64,000 nt of DNA from Acidimicrobiia bacterium (GTDB lineage Bacteria; Actinomycetota; Acidimicrobiia; Acidimicrobiales; CAIXPF01), in the NCBI GenBank assembly GCA_947476745.1, contig CANJRG010000005.1, forward strand, positions 118,350-182,349, given 5' to 3'. The position numbers and the translations under genes are program-made. Position 1 is the stretch's first letter; the number at the start of each line of letters is the position of its first letter. Shown piece by piece: positions 50,966 through 59,225 of this stretch. Under the pieces are notes generated by a model. That model was not told the origin of the DNA and ran no database searches. It was given only the letters and a program-made list of their open reading frames with translations.

Positions 50966-53900
50966 ATGGCGAGGACCACGACCTACGGACTCGAGGACCG
51001 ATTCCTCTCCGACGAGGGCACGGTCTTCCTCAGCGGGGTGCAGGCCCTCGCCCGCCTGCCCCTCGAGCAGCTTCGCGCCGACCGGCGCCAGGGGCTGCGC
51101 ACCGCGGCGTTCGTGTCGGGCTACCAGGGCTCACCACTCGGCGGTTTCGGCGACGCCGTCCGTGATGCGGCGGCGCTGGCCCCCGACCTACCGGTGGTGT
51201 TCCGTCAGGCGCTCAACGAGGAGTTCGCCGCCACCGCGGTGATGGGCAGCCAACTCGCCTCGGTCCAGCCGGACTGTCGCTACGACGGCATCGTCGGCAT
51301 CTGGTACGGCAAGGCGCCCGGCGTCGACCGGGCGTCGGACGCGCTGCGCCACGCCGTGTTCGCCGGTACCTCGATGCAGGGTGGTGCCGTGGCGGTGGTC
51401 GGCGACGACCCGGCCGCCAAGAGCTCGACCATCCCGTCCTCCTCGGCCGGGTTGCTCGCTGCCATGCACATGCCGATCATGTACCCAGGTGACCCTGCCG
51501 AGGCCCTGCGGCTCGGTCGCCACGCCGTGGCCATGAGCCGGGCCACCGGCCTGTGGGTGGCCATGAAGATCGTGGCCGACGTGGCCGACGCCACCGCCAG
51601 CGTCGAGCTCGCCCCCGACGCGGTCACGCCGATCATCCCGCTGCACCACGGGGCCCCGTACCGCCACGGCCCCGACGGCCGCCTGCTGACGCCGCACACC
51701 CTCGAGCTCGAACGCGAGATCGTTGAGGTGCGTTACGAGCTGGCCCGGCGCTACGCCGACGACAACAAGCTCAACCGGCTCACCGCCGACCCGCCCGACG
51801 CCTGGATCGCCATCATGGCCTCGGGCATCACCTACCGCGAGGTCATGGAGGCCTTCGCCCGCCTCGGTCTGGCCGACGAGGAGGCCATCGGCGCCTGCGG
51901 GATCCGTTTGCTGAAGATGGGCATGCCGATCCCCTTCGACCCGGCGGTGGTCCGCCGGGCGGCCCGGGGGGTACGCGAGCTGCTGGTCATCGAGGAGAAG
52001 GCCCCCAACCTCGAGTCCCTGGTCAAGGATGCGCTCTACGACCTGGCAGAGCGCCCGCGCGTGGTAGGCAAGGTGGACGAACACAACCAGCAGCTGTGCC
52101 CGACCTACGGCGCGCTCGACGCCGACACCATCGTGACCATCCTGCGCCGGCGCCTCGGCCCCACACTTGGTGACCGGTTGGTGCCCGATCGGCCGGAACG
52201 GCGCCGCATCCGGCTCGCGGTCGAACCGCTGACGGTGCAGCGGGTGCCGTTCTTCTGTTCGGGCTGCCCCCACAACCGCAGCACCGAGACCCCGAAGGGC
52301 TCGTTGGTCGGCGCCGGTATCGGCTGTCACACCATGACCCTGCTGATGGACCCGCAGCGGGTCGGCGACATCGCGGCCATCACCTCCATGGGCAACGAGG
52401 GCACCCAGTGGATCGGCATGGCCGAGTTCCTCGAACGGTCCCACTTCATCCAGAACCTCGGCGACGGCACGTACTTCCACTCCGGCCAACTGGCCATCGC
52501 CGCCACCGTGGCCGCCGGGGTCGACATCACCTACAAGCTGCTCTACAACGGCACCGTTGCCATGACCGGCGGCCAGGACCCCGAGGGCCAACGCGACGTG
52601 GCGTCGGTGACGCGCTCGCTGCTCGCGGGCGGGGTGTCCGAGGTGCTGATCACCACTGAGGATACCGATCGGTATCGTCAGGTCGAGCTGCCGAGCGGGG
52701 TGCAGGTTTGGGACCGCACCCGTCTGATCGAAGCCCAGGAACACCTCTCCGGGGTACGCGGTGTGACCGTGCTGATCCACGACCAGGCCTGCGCCGCCGA
52801 AGCCCGCCGGGACCGCCGTCGGGGCCTGGTCCCCACCCCGAAGTTCCGGGTGGTGATCAACGAACGGCTCTGCGAGGGCTGCGGCGACTGCGGGCGGATC
52901 AGCAACTGTCTGTCGGTGCAGCCGGTCAGCACCCTGTTCGGCCGCAAGACCCAGATCGACCAGACTACCTGCAACTTCGATTATTCCTGCCTGGAAGGCG
53001 ACTGCCCGTCGTTCATGACCGTCGAGGTCGAGCCGGCCGGCCGGAGCGCACAGGCGTCGAGCCGTCGTGGAGCAGGCCGCGCCGGACCGGCAACGCTGCC
53101 GGCCCTGCCCACACTTCCCGAGCCGTCGCTGCTGGTCCCCCACGATGACTTCGCCCTGCGCATCACCGGGATCGGCGGTACCGGGGTGGTCACCGTGGCC
53201 CAGATCATCGGTACCGCAGCGATGCTCGGCGGCTTCCACGTACGCGGCCTCGACCAGATCGGCCTGTCCCAGAAGGCCGGGCCCGTGGTCAGCGACGTGC
53301 GGATGTCCCGCCGGGCGCCGACCGCCACCAACCGCCTCGGCGAGGCCCAGGCCGACCTGCTGCTGGCGCTCGACCAACTCGTGGCGGCCTCGGAGCGGGG
53401 GCTGTTGACCACCGACCCGCAGCGGACCGCCGTCGTGGGCTCCACCGCGCAGACGCCCACCGGCGAGATGATCACCCACCTCGACCTGCGCCTGCCGCCC
53501 GAGGCCGACCTCGAGGTCCGCATCGCCTCGGTCACCCGCCCCGAGGCCCAGTTCTGGGCCGACGCCGACCAGATCACCGAGGACCTGTTCGGTTCGGCCA
53601 CCATGGCGAACCTCTTCGTGGTCGGCATGGCCGTGCAGGCCGGATGCCTGCCTCTCACCCCGGCCGGCCTCGAGGCCGCGATCGAACTGAACGGCACCAT
53701 GGTGCAGGCCAACCTGGCGGCATTTCGCTGGGGCCGGGCACAGATCGCGGACCCCGCGGCGGTGCATCGGGCCCGGGAACAGGCGGGCGACCCGGACCAT
53801 GCTGATCGGTATGTACCCCCGGTGACCCTGCCCGACGACGTCCGCAACCGGCTCGACCGTCTCGGGCTCGACACCGCAGCGCGTGCCGACCTCGGCGTGT

Positions 53901-54496
53901 TCGCCGCGGAGCTGATCGCCTGGCAGGACGAGCGCACCGCAGGCCGCTGGCTCGACGTGGTGGAACGGGTGGCGCAAGCCGAACGGGCCGTCGATCCCGC
54001 CAGTACCGCCCTGACCGCGGCGGTGGCGGCCAACCTCTACAAGCTGACCGCCTACAAGGACGAGTACGAGGTGGCCCGTCTGATGACTGACCCGGCGGCC
54101 CTCGCCCACGCGGCCGAGCTCGCCGGTGGCTCGTCCCGGCGCATCGCCTGGCGGCTGCACCCGCCCCTGCTGCGGGCCCTGGGCCTGGACCACAAGATCA
54201 CCATCAGCGGTCGGGCCGAGCCCGCCGTCCGCGCCCTGGCCCGGGCGAAGCGGCTGCGCGGCACCTTGGCCGATCCGTTCCGGTGGGCCGAGGTCCGCAA
54301 GGTCGAACGGCAGCTGCCCGCCGAGTATGTGGCGGCGATCGACACCGTACTGGCCGGTCTGCACGCCGATCGGCTCGACGCCGCAGTGTCGCTGGCCTCA
54401 CTGCCCGACCAGGTCCGCGGCTACGAGCACATCAAGCTGTTCAACGTGACCCGCTACCGGGCGGCGCTCGACCAGCAGCTCGCGGCGTTCCGCTGA
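50966..54496 (+). CDS. Fused indolepyruvate:ferredoxin oxidoreductase family protein
   Basis: An 1176-residue protein combining alpha and beta parts. The N-terminal pyrimidine domain (to about 370) is followed by the TPP domain with FFCSGCPHNRSTETPKGS, GIGCHTMTL and LGDGTYFHSGQLAIAATV near 500; a [4Fe-4S] region with CEGCGDCGRISNC and SCLEGDCPSF near 637-685; and a C-terminal gamma domain starting at about 733 (TGIGGTGVVTVAQIIG). The enzyme oxidises aryl or branched 2-oxoacids to acyl-CoA with ferredoxin. RBS GAGGAGG is seen before ATG 50966. Confidence 0.92.
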   Translation: MARTTTYGLEDRFLSDEGTVFLSGVQALARLPLEQLRADRRQGLRTAAFVSGYQGSPLGGFGDAVRDAAALAPDLPVVFRQALNEEFAATAVMGSQLASVQPDCRYDGIVGIWYGKAPGVDRASDALRHAVFAGTSMQGGAVAVVGDDPAAKSSTIPSSSAGLLAAMHMPIMYPGDPAEALRLGRHAVAMSRATGLWVAMKIVADVADATASVELAPDAVTPIIPLHHGAPYRHGPDGRLLTPHTLELEREIVEVRYELARRYADDNKLNRLTADPPDAWIAIMASGITYREVMEAFARLGLADEEAIGACGIRLLKMGMPIPFDPAVVRRAARGVRELLVIEEKAPNLESLVKDALYDLAERPRVVGKVDEHNQQLCPTYGALDADTIVTILRRRLGPTLGDRLVPDRPERRRIRLAVEPLTVQRVPFFCSGCPHNRSTETPKGSLVGAGIGCHTMTLLMDPQRVGDIAAITSMGNEGTQWIGMAEFLERSHFIQNLGDGTYFHSGQLAIAATVAAGVDITYKLLYNGTVAMTGGQDPEGQRDVASVTRSLLAGGVSEVLITTEDTDRYRQVELPSGVQVWDRTRLIEAQEHLSGVRGVTVLIHDQACAAEARRDRRRGLVPTPKFRVVINERLCEGCGDCGRISNCLSVQPVSTLFGRKTQIDQTTCNFDYSCLEGDCPSFMTVEVEPAGRSAQASSRRGAGRAGPATLPALPTLPEPSLLVPHDDFALRITGIGGTGVVTVAQIIGTAAMLGGFHVRGLDQIGLSQKAGPVVSDVRMSRRAPTATNRLGEAQADLLLALDQLVAASERGLLTTDPQRTAVVGSTAQTPTGEMITHLDLRLPPEADLEVRIASVTRPEAQFWADADQITEDLFGSATMANLFVVGMAVQAGCLPLTPAGLEAAIELNGTMVQANLAAFRWGRAQIADPAAVHRAREQAGDPDHADRYVPPVTLPDDVRNRLDRLGLDTAARADLGVFAAELIAWQDERTAGRWLDVVERVAQAERAVDPASTALTAAVAANLYKLTAYKDEYEVARLMTDPAALAHAAELAGGSSRRIAWRLHPPLLRALGLDHKITISGRAEPAVRALARAKRLRGTLADPFRWAEVRKVERQLPAEYVAAIDTVLAGLHADRLDAAVSLASLPDQVRGYEHIKLFNVTRYRAALDQQLAAFR

Positions 54497-54549
54497 CCGA
54501 GGCCGGCCACGCCCGCAGCCGCTAGCGCGCGGTGTTCTAGGGTGCGGCC

Positions 54550-55728
54550 ATGAGCATCCCGTTGCGCCACGGCGTCTTCCTCGCTCCGTTCCATTCCGTG
54601 CGGGAGAACCCCACGCTGGCCCTTGAACGCGACCTGAAGCTGATGCAGTTGCTCGACGAGCTCGGCTACCACGAGGCCTGGATCGGCGAGCACCACTCGG
54701 CCGGCATGGAGACCATCGACTCCCCCGAGCTGTTCATCGCCGCGGCGGCCGAACGGACCAAGCACCTCCGATTCGGTACCGGCGTGATCTCGCTGCCCTA
54801 CCACCACCCGCTCAACGTGGCGAACCGCATCATTCAGCTCGACCACATGACCCGTGGCCGGGTGATGTTCGGCGCCGGGCCGGGCCTGCTGGCCTCCGAT
54901 GCGTTGATGATGGGCGTCGAGCCCGAGGTGACCCGCGACCGGCTCGAGGAGGGCCTCGACGCCATCCTGCGGCTGTTCCGCGGCGACGTGGTGACCGAGA
55001 CCACCGACTGGTACACCCTCAACGAGGCCCGTACCCACCTGCGCCCCTACACCCGGCCCCACCCCGAGGTCTGCGTGGCCAGCGCCGTCACCCCCTCCGG
55101 CGGCCGCCTCGCCGGCAAGTACGACCTGGGCATGCTGTGCGTGTCGGCCGGCGTGCAGGCCGGTTTCGACGCCCTCGACGTGAACTGGAAGGTGGCCTCG
55201 GACCTCGCCGCCGAGAACGGCCGGGAGATGGACCGCTCCCGGCTTCGCTGCGTGATCGGAGTGCACGTGGCCGAGACCCGCGAACAGGCCATCGCCGACA
55301 TCCGCTTCGGGGCCGAGGAGTACGTCGACTACCTCAACAACAACCAGCCGCGCCTCCACGTGCCCCCGGGAAAGGACACCGTCGACTGGCTGGTCGAGAA
55401 CCGTATCGCCGTGGTCGGCACCCCCGAGGACGTCATCGAGCGCATCGAGCAGCTCTACGCCAAGCAGGGCGAGTTCGGCTGCGTGCTGATCCTGGCCACC
55501 AACTGGGCCGACTGGGCCGCGACAACGCGCTCCTACGAGCTGTACGCCCGCTACGTGATGCCGCACTTCGACCAGGCCAACGTCAACCGGGTGGACTCCT
55601 ACCACTGGGTGAGCGAGCACCAGACCGAGATCGTCGACAAGCGCATCGCTGCCGCCAACCAGATGATCGCCCGCCACGAGGCCGAGACCGCGGCCAAGGC
55701 GGAGGCCCGGGCGACCACGAGCCGCTGA
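54550..55728 (+). CDS. LLM-class flavin/F420 oxidoreductase, limonene-monooxygenase-like (third)
   Basis: A 392-residue luciferase-like protein. It has HGVFLAPFHSVRENPTLALERDL, GYHEAWIGEHHSAGMETID, RFGTGVISLPYHHPLNVA and GRVMFGAGPGLLASDALMMG, which match the FMN-type limonene monooxygenase group. It may oxidise a cyclic or terpenoid substrate. It follows the indolepyruvate oxidoreductase by 53 bases. An 8-bp tandem repeat begins at its last codons and runs through the stop. FMN or F420 use cannot be told apart here. Confidence 0.9.
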   Translation: MSIPLRHGVFLAPFHSVRENPTLALERDLKLMQLLDELGYHEAWIGEHHSAGMETIDSPELFIAAAAERTKHLRFGTGVISLPYHHPLNVANRIIQLDHMTRGRVMFGAGPGLLASDALMMGVEPEVTRDRLEEGLDAILRLFRGDVVTETTDWYTLNEARTHLRPYTRPHPEVCVASAVTPSGGRLAGKYDLGMLCVSAGVQAGFDALDVNWKVASDLAAENGREMDRSRLRCVIGVHVAETREQAIADIRFGAEEYVDYLNNNQPRLHVPPGKDTVDWLVENRIAVVGTPEDVIERIEQLYAKQGEFGCVLILATNWADWAATTRSYELYARYVMPHFDQANVNRVDSYHWVSEHQTEIVDKRIAAANQMIARHEAETAAKAEARATTSR

Positions 55729-55786
55729 GCCGCTGAGTCGCTGAGTCGCTGAGTCGCTGAGTCGCTGAGTCGCAGGGTCGCAGGGT
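55723..55786. repeat. 8-bp tandem array at the end of the third LLM gene
   Basis: Six copies of CGCTGAGT (the first ending in C) and two of CGCAGGGT follow without interruption, starting inside the last sense codon and the TGA of the LLM gene. Each unit holds TGA, and because the period is 8, the array supplies stops in every frame. Perfect identity suggests recent expansion. Confidence 0.92.
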
Positions 55787-55906
55787 CGTCGACCGCCGGT
55801 GGGGCGGCCCGACGCCCGGCTCCACCGTGACGGCCCAGGAATCTGGTCGGTAAGGTGATCTCTTCACGAACGTTCGCGCGCGGCGCGACGACCAAGGGGG
55901 AACCAG

Positions 55907-56977
55907 GTGGACGTCGGGATTTTGATGCCCTTCGCCAGCGACGGCTGGCACAACGTCACGGACAGCCAGGTGTACGGCGAGGAGATCGGCCTGGCCAAGC
56001 TCGCCGACCAGCTCGGCTTCAACGTCGCCTGGGCGGCGGAGCACCACTTCTTCGGTTACTCGTTCTGCCCGGACAACACCCAGCTGCTGTCCTACCTCGT
56101 CGGCGTGACCTCCCAGATCGACGTCGGCACCGCCGCGGTCATCATGCCCTGGAACGAGCCGCTGCGGGTCGCCGAGAAAGCGGCCCTGCTCGACAACGTG
56201 GCCCAGGGCCGATTCCGCTTCGGCGTGGGCCGCGGCCTGTCCCGGCGGGAGTACGTGCCGTTCAGGGGCGTCGAGATGGACGAGTCCCGCGGCCGTTTCG
56301 ACGAGGGCACCGCCATGGTCATCGAGGCCCTGCGCACCGGCTTCATCGAGGGTGACGGGCCCTACTTCCCGCAGCCCCGCACCGAGATCCGGCCCCGCCC
56401 CGAGCGTTCCTTCGACGACCGCTTCTACTGCGTCGCCTCCAGCGACGACTCGGTGGAGTCCGCCGCCCGCTTCGCCGGCCGCATGACGATGTTCGCCGAC
56501 CGGGCGTGGGAGCACCGCATGCCCTCCATCGAGACCTACCGCAAGCGTTTCCAGGAACTGCACGGCCGCCAGGCGCCGCCGGTGATGACCGCCGACTTCT
56601 GCCTTTGCGCCCCCACCGCCGAGGAGGCCGAGGCCAAGGCCACCCAGTACATGGGCACCTACCTCGGCAGCCTGCTGGCCCACTACGAGGTCATGGGCGA
56701 CCATTTCGCCACCACCGAGGGCTACGACGCCTACGCCAAGGCGGCCGACGTGCTGCGCAAGGTCGGCGAGACCGGCTTCCTGCAGATGTTCATGAGTGCG
56801 GCCACCTGGGGCACCCCGGACATGATCCTGGCCAAGCTCGAGGAGCGCCGCGAGCTGCTCGGCGCCTACGAGCACACCGTCGCCTTCCGCTACGGCGGCA
56901 TCCCCTACGAGGAGGCCACGGCGTCGATGCGCCTGTTCGCCTCCGAGGTGATGCCCGTCCTGCAGAGCTGGAACTGA
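55907..56977 (+). CDS. LLM-class oxidoreductase (fourth)
   Basis: A 356-residue luciferase-like protein starting with GTG (MDVGILMPFASDGWH). Core motifs: GFNVAWAAEHHFFGYSFCPDN, IDVGTAAVIMPWNEPLRVAEK, and GRFRFGVGRGLSRREYVPFRG. Its nearest relatives by eye are alkanal-monooxygenase-like proteins, again with uncertain cofactor. Preceding sequence has AAGGGGGAACCAG, a good RBS. The stop lies 5 bases before the SDR gene, so the two share a transcript. Confidence 0.9.
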   Translation: MDVGILMPFASDGWHNVTDSQVYGEEIGLAKLADQLGFNVAWAAEHHFFGYSFCPDNTQLLSYLVGVTSQIDVGTAAVIMPWNEPLRVAEKAALLDNVAQGRFRFGVGRGLSRREYVPFRGVEMDESRGRFDEGTAMVIEALRTGFIEGDGPYFPQPRTEIRPRPERSFDDRFYCVASSDDSVESAARFAGRMTMFADRAWEHRMPSIETYRKRFQELHGRQAPPVMTADFCLCAPTAEEAEAKATQYMGTYLGSLLAHYEVMGDHFATTEGYDAYAKAADVLRKVGETGFLQMFMSAATWGTPDMILAKLEERRELLGAYEHTVAFRYGGIPYEEATASMRLFASEVMPVLQSWN

Positions 56978-56982
56978 GCCCG

Positions 56983-57717
56983 ATGGGCCGGCTCGACGGC
57001 AAGGTCGCCATCGTCACCGGCGGCGCCCGCGGCCAGGGAGAGGCGGAGGTCCGTCTCTTCGTGGCCGAGGGTGCCAAGGTGGTCATCTCCGATGTGCTCG
57101 TCGAGGCCGCCCAGGCGCTGGCCGCCGAGTTGGGCAACGCGGCGGTCTTCACCCGTCACGACGTGTCCAGCGAGGAGGAATGGGCCAATGCGGTGGCGCT
57201 GGCCCAGGAGCGCTTCGGTGGGTTCGACGTCCTGGTGAACAATGCCGGCATTGCCCACACCGGCCCGATCGCGGCCCACACCGTGGCCGATTTCGAGCGG
57301 GTCCAGGCGGTCAACCAGCTCGGGGTGTTCCTCGGCATCCGCAGCGCCATCGAGCCGATGTCGAAGGCCGGTGGCGGCTCGATCGTCAACATCTCGTCCG
57401 GGGCCGGGCTGCGGGCGACCAAGTACATGATCGCCTACGCCGCATCCAAGTACGCGGTGACCGGCATGACCGCCGCCGCCGCGATGGAACTGGCCCGCTA
57501 CCGCATCCGGGTCAACTCGGTGCATCCCGGCGTCATCGCCACCCCGATGCTCGACGCCAACAGCCCCGAGATGAACGCCGCGATGGTGGCGCACTCGCCG
57601 ATGCGACGCATGGGCGAGCCCCTCGAGATCGCCCAGGCCGTGCTGTTCCTGGCCTCGGACGAGTCGTCGTTCATGACCGGGGCCCATGTCCCGGTCGACG
57701 GCGGGGCCATTCTCTGA
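56983..57717 (+). CDS. Short-chain dehydrogenase/reductase
   Basis: A 244-residue classical SDR. The cofactor motif is KVAIVTGGARGQGEAEVRLF with a TGxxxGxG layout; VLVNNAGIAHTGPI, the catalytic serine in GSIVNISSGAGLR, and YAASKYAVTGMTAAAAMEL give the Ser-Tyr-Lys triad. HPGVIATPML follows. NAD preference is likely from VVISDVL (Asp after beta 2). It could oxidise a hydroxysteroid or hydroxyacyl intermediate; the sequence does not decide. Confidence 0.92.
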   Translation: MGRLDGKVAIVTGGARGQGEAEVRLFVAEGAKVVISDVLVEAAQALAAELGNAAVFTRHDVSSEEEWANAVALAQERFGGFDVLVNNAGIAHTGPIAAHTVADFERVQAVNQLGVFLGIRSAIEPMSKAGGGSIVNISSGAGLRATKYMIAYAASKYAVTGMTAAAAMELARYRIRVNSVHPGVIATPMLDANSPEMNAAMVAHSPMRRMGEPLEIAQAVLFLASDESSFMTGAHVPVDGGAIL

Positions 57718-57774
57718 CGAACGGGAACCCGGGGGAGGCGCCGATCGACGCAACCCCGGGCCTCCCGGCAGCCC

Positions 57775-59148
57775 ATGAGCGCAGCCCTCGAAGAACCGTC
57801 GTCCTCACCACCGCCCGCCGGCACCTCCGTAGCCGCAGCGGATCCGCACGAACGCACCCCGTTCTGGGGCTGGCGGGTGGTGCGGGCCGGGCTCGGCGTC
57901 CAGACGCTGCAGGGCGGCTTGATGCAGCAGGCCTTCGGGTCCTACGCCGTCGAGCTGAAGGCCGAGTTCGGCTGGTCCTCCACGTTGCTGTCCGCGGCGT
58001 ACTCGATGAACCGGCTGGAGAGCGGGTTGCTCGGGCCGCTGCACGGCTGGGCACTACAACGCTTCGGCATCAAGCGGGTCATGCAGGTCGGCACCGTGGT
58101 GATGAGCATCGGGCTGATGCTGTTCAGCCAATTGCACGATGCCACGCAGTTCTTCGGCTTCTACCTGATCGCCGCCATCGGTGCTTCCCTGGCGGGCTTC
58201 CTCACCGTGGTCACCGCCACGGTGCAGTGGTTCGACCGCAAGCGGTCCAAGGCGCTTGCCGTGTCCCAGTCCGGCTTCGCCGTGGGAGGGTTGTTCACCC
58301 CGGTACTCGTGTGGTGTTTCGCCGTGTTCGGGTGGCGGACCACCGCATTCGCCACCGGCGTGCTCTCCTTCGTGGTCCTCATGCCGCTGTCCTTCGTGTT
58401 CGGGCCGACCCCGCAGAGCATCGGGCAGCCGATCGACGGGATGACCGACGAGGAGAAGGCGGCCTTTGACCTGAAGCGGGCGGCGCAACGCGCCCGCGTC
58501 TCCACCGTGTCGTTCACCGCGTCACAGGCCATTCGGACCCGGGCGTTCTGGATGATCTCGCTGGGTCACGCCTCGGCGCTGCTGGTGGTGGGCGCCGTGA
58601 TGGCCCACCTGCAGCTGTACCTCACGCAGGACCAGGGCTTCACCCCGCAGCAGGCAGCCCGCGTCGCCGCCGTACTGCCCCTGGTGCAACTGGCGGGACA
58701 GATCGGGGGCGGCTTTCTCGGGGACCGCATCTCCAAGCAACTGATCGTCGTCGTGGCCATGGTCGGCCACGTGGCCGGTCTGCTGCTGTTGGCCTACGCC
58801 GACGAGCTGTGGATGATCTGGCTGTTCATCCCGTTACACGGGTTGGCCTGGGGCGTGCGCGGCCCGTTGATGCAGGCCATGCGGGCCGACTACTTCGGTG
58901 CGGCCAGCTTCGGGCAGATCATGGGTATCTCGTCGCTGATCATCATGATCGGCCAGATCAGCGGACCACTGCTGGCCGGCTACCTCGACGACAAGACCGG
59001 CTCGTACCAGACCGGCTTCGCCCTGGTCGCGGTCATGGCCACCTTGGGCATGGTGTTCTTCGCCCTCGCCTCCCCGCCCGATCCTCCCCGCCATGCAGTG
59101 GCCGACACGACGACCGTCGTAGCAGCCACCGGCGGTCCCGTCAGCTGA
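57775..59148 (+). CDS. MFS transporter
   Basis: A 457-residue major facilitator with about twelve hydrophobic segments and a cytoplasmic loop in the middle. The start region WGWRVVRAGLGVQTLQGGLMQQAFGSYAVELKAEFGWSSTLLSAAYSMNR has the oxalate/monocarboxylate-transporter pattern. DRKRSKALAVSQSGFAVGGLF between helices fits the family. It could import an organic acid that feeds the neighbouring CoA-transferase; this is inference. The N-terminal 30 residues are a proline-rich tail. Confidence 0.9.
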   Translation: MSAALEEPSSSPPPAGTSVAAADPHERTPFWGWRVVRAGLGVQTLQGGLMQQAFGSYAVELKAEFGWSSTLLSAAYSMNRLESGLLGPLHGWALQRFGIKRVMQVGTVVMSIGLMLFSQLHDATQFFGFYLIAAIGASLAGFLTVVTATVQWFDRKRSKALAVSQSGFAVGGLFTPVLVWCFAVFGWRTTAFATGVLSFVVLMPLSFVFGPTPQSIGQPIDGMTDEEKAAFDLKRAAQRARVSTVSFTASQAIRTRAFWMISLGHASALLVVGAVMAHLQLYLTQDQGFTPQQAARVAAVLPLVQLAGQIGGGFLGDRISKQLIVVVAMVGHVAGLLLLAYADELWMIWLFIPLHGLAWGVRGPLMQAMRADYFGAASFGQIMGISSLIIMIGQISGPLLAGYLDDKTGSYQTGFALVAVMATLGMVFFALASPPDPPRHAVADTTTVVAATGGPVS

Positions 59149-59154
59149 GCCGAC

Positions 59155-59178
59155 GCCGGTCCGCCGGTCCGCCGGTCC
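59155..59178. repeat. Three tandem copies of an 8-bp repeat after the MFS gene
   Basis: GCCGGTCC occurs three times directly in the 77-base gap between the MFS stop and the CoA-transferase start. It is another short array just downstream of a stop codon. Confidence 0.85.
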
Positions 59179-59225
59179 GGTAGATTGCTGCGCCACCAGC
59201 CGGACCCGGCAACTCGGAGGTGGCC

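Noticed and set aside
51188..54364. A minus-strand frame of 1058 codons opposite the indolepyruvate oxidoreductase gene
   Set aside because: No motifs, biased composition, and the plus-strand gene has clear TPP and iron-sulfur signatures.
55723..55786. Tandem array considered as a CRISPR
   Set aside because: Units are 8 bp without spacers; no cas genes are present.
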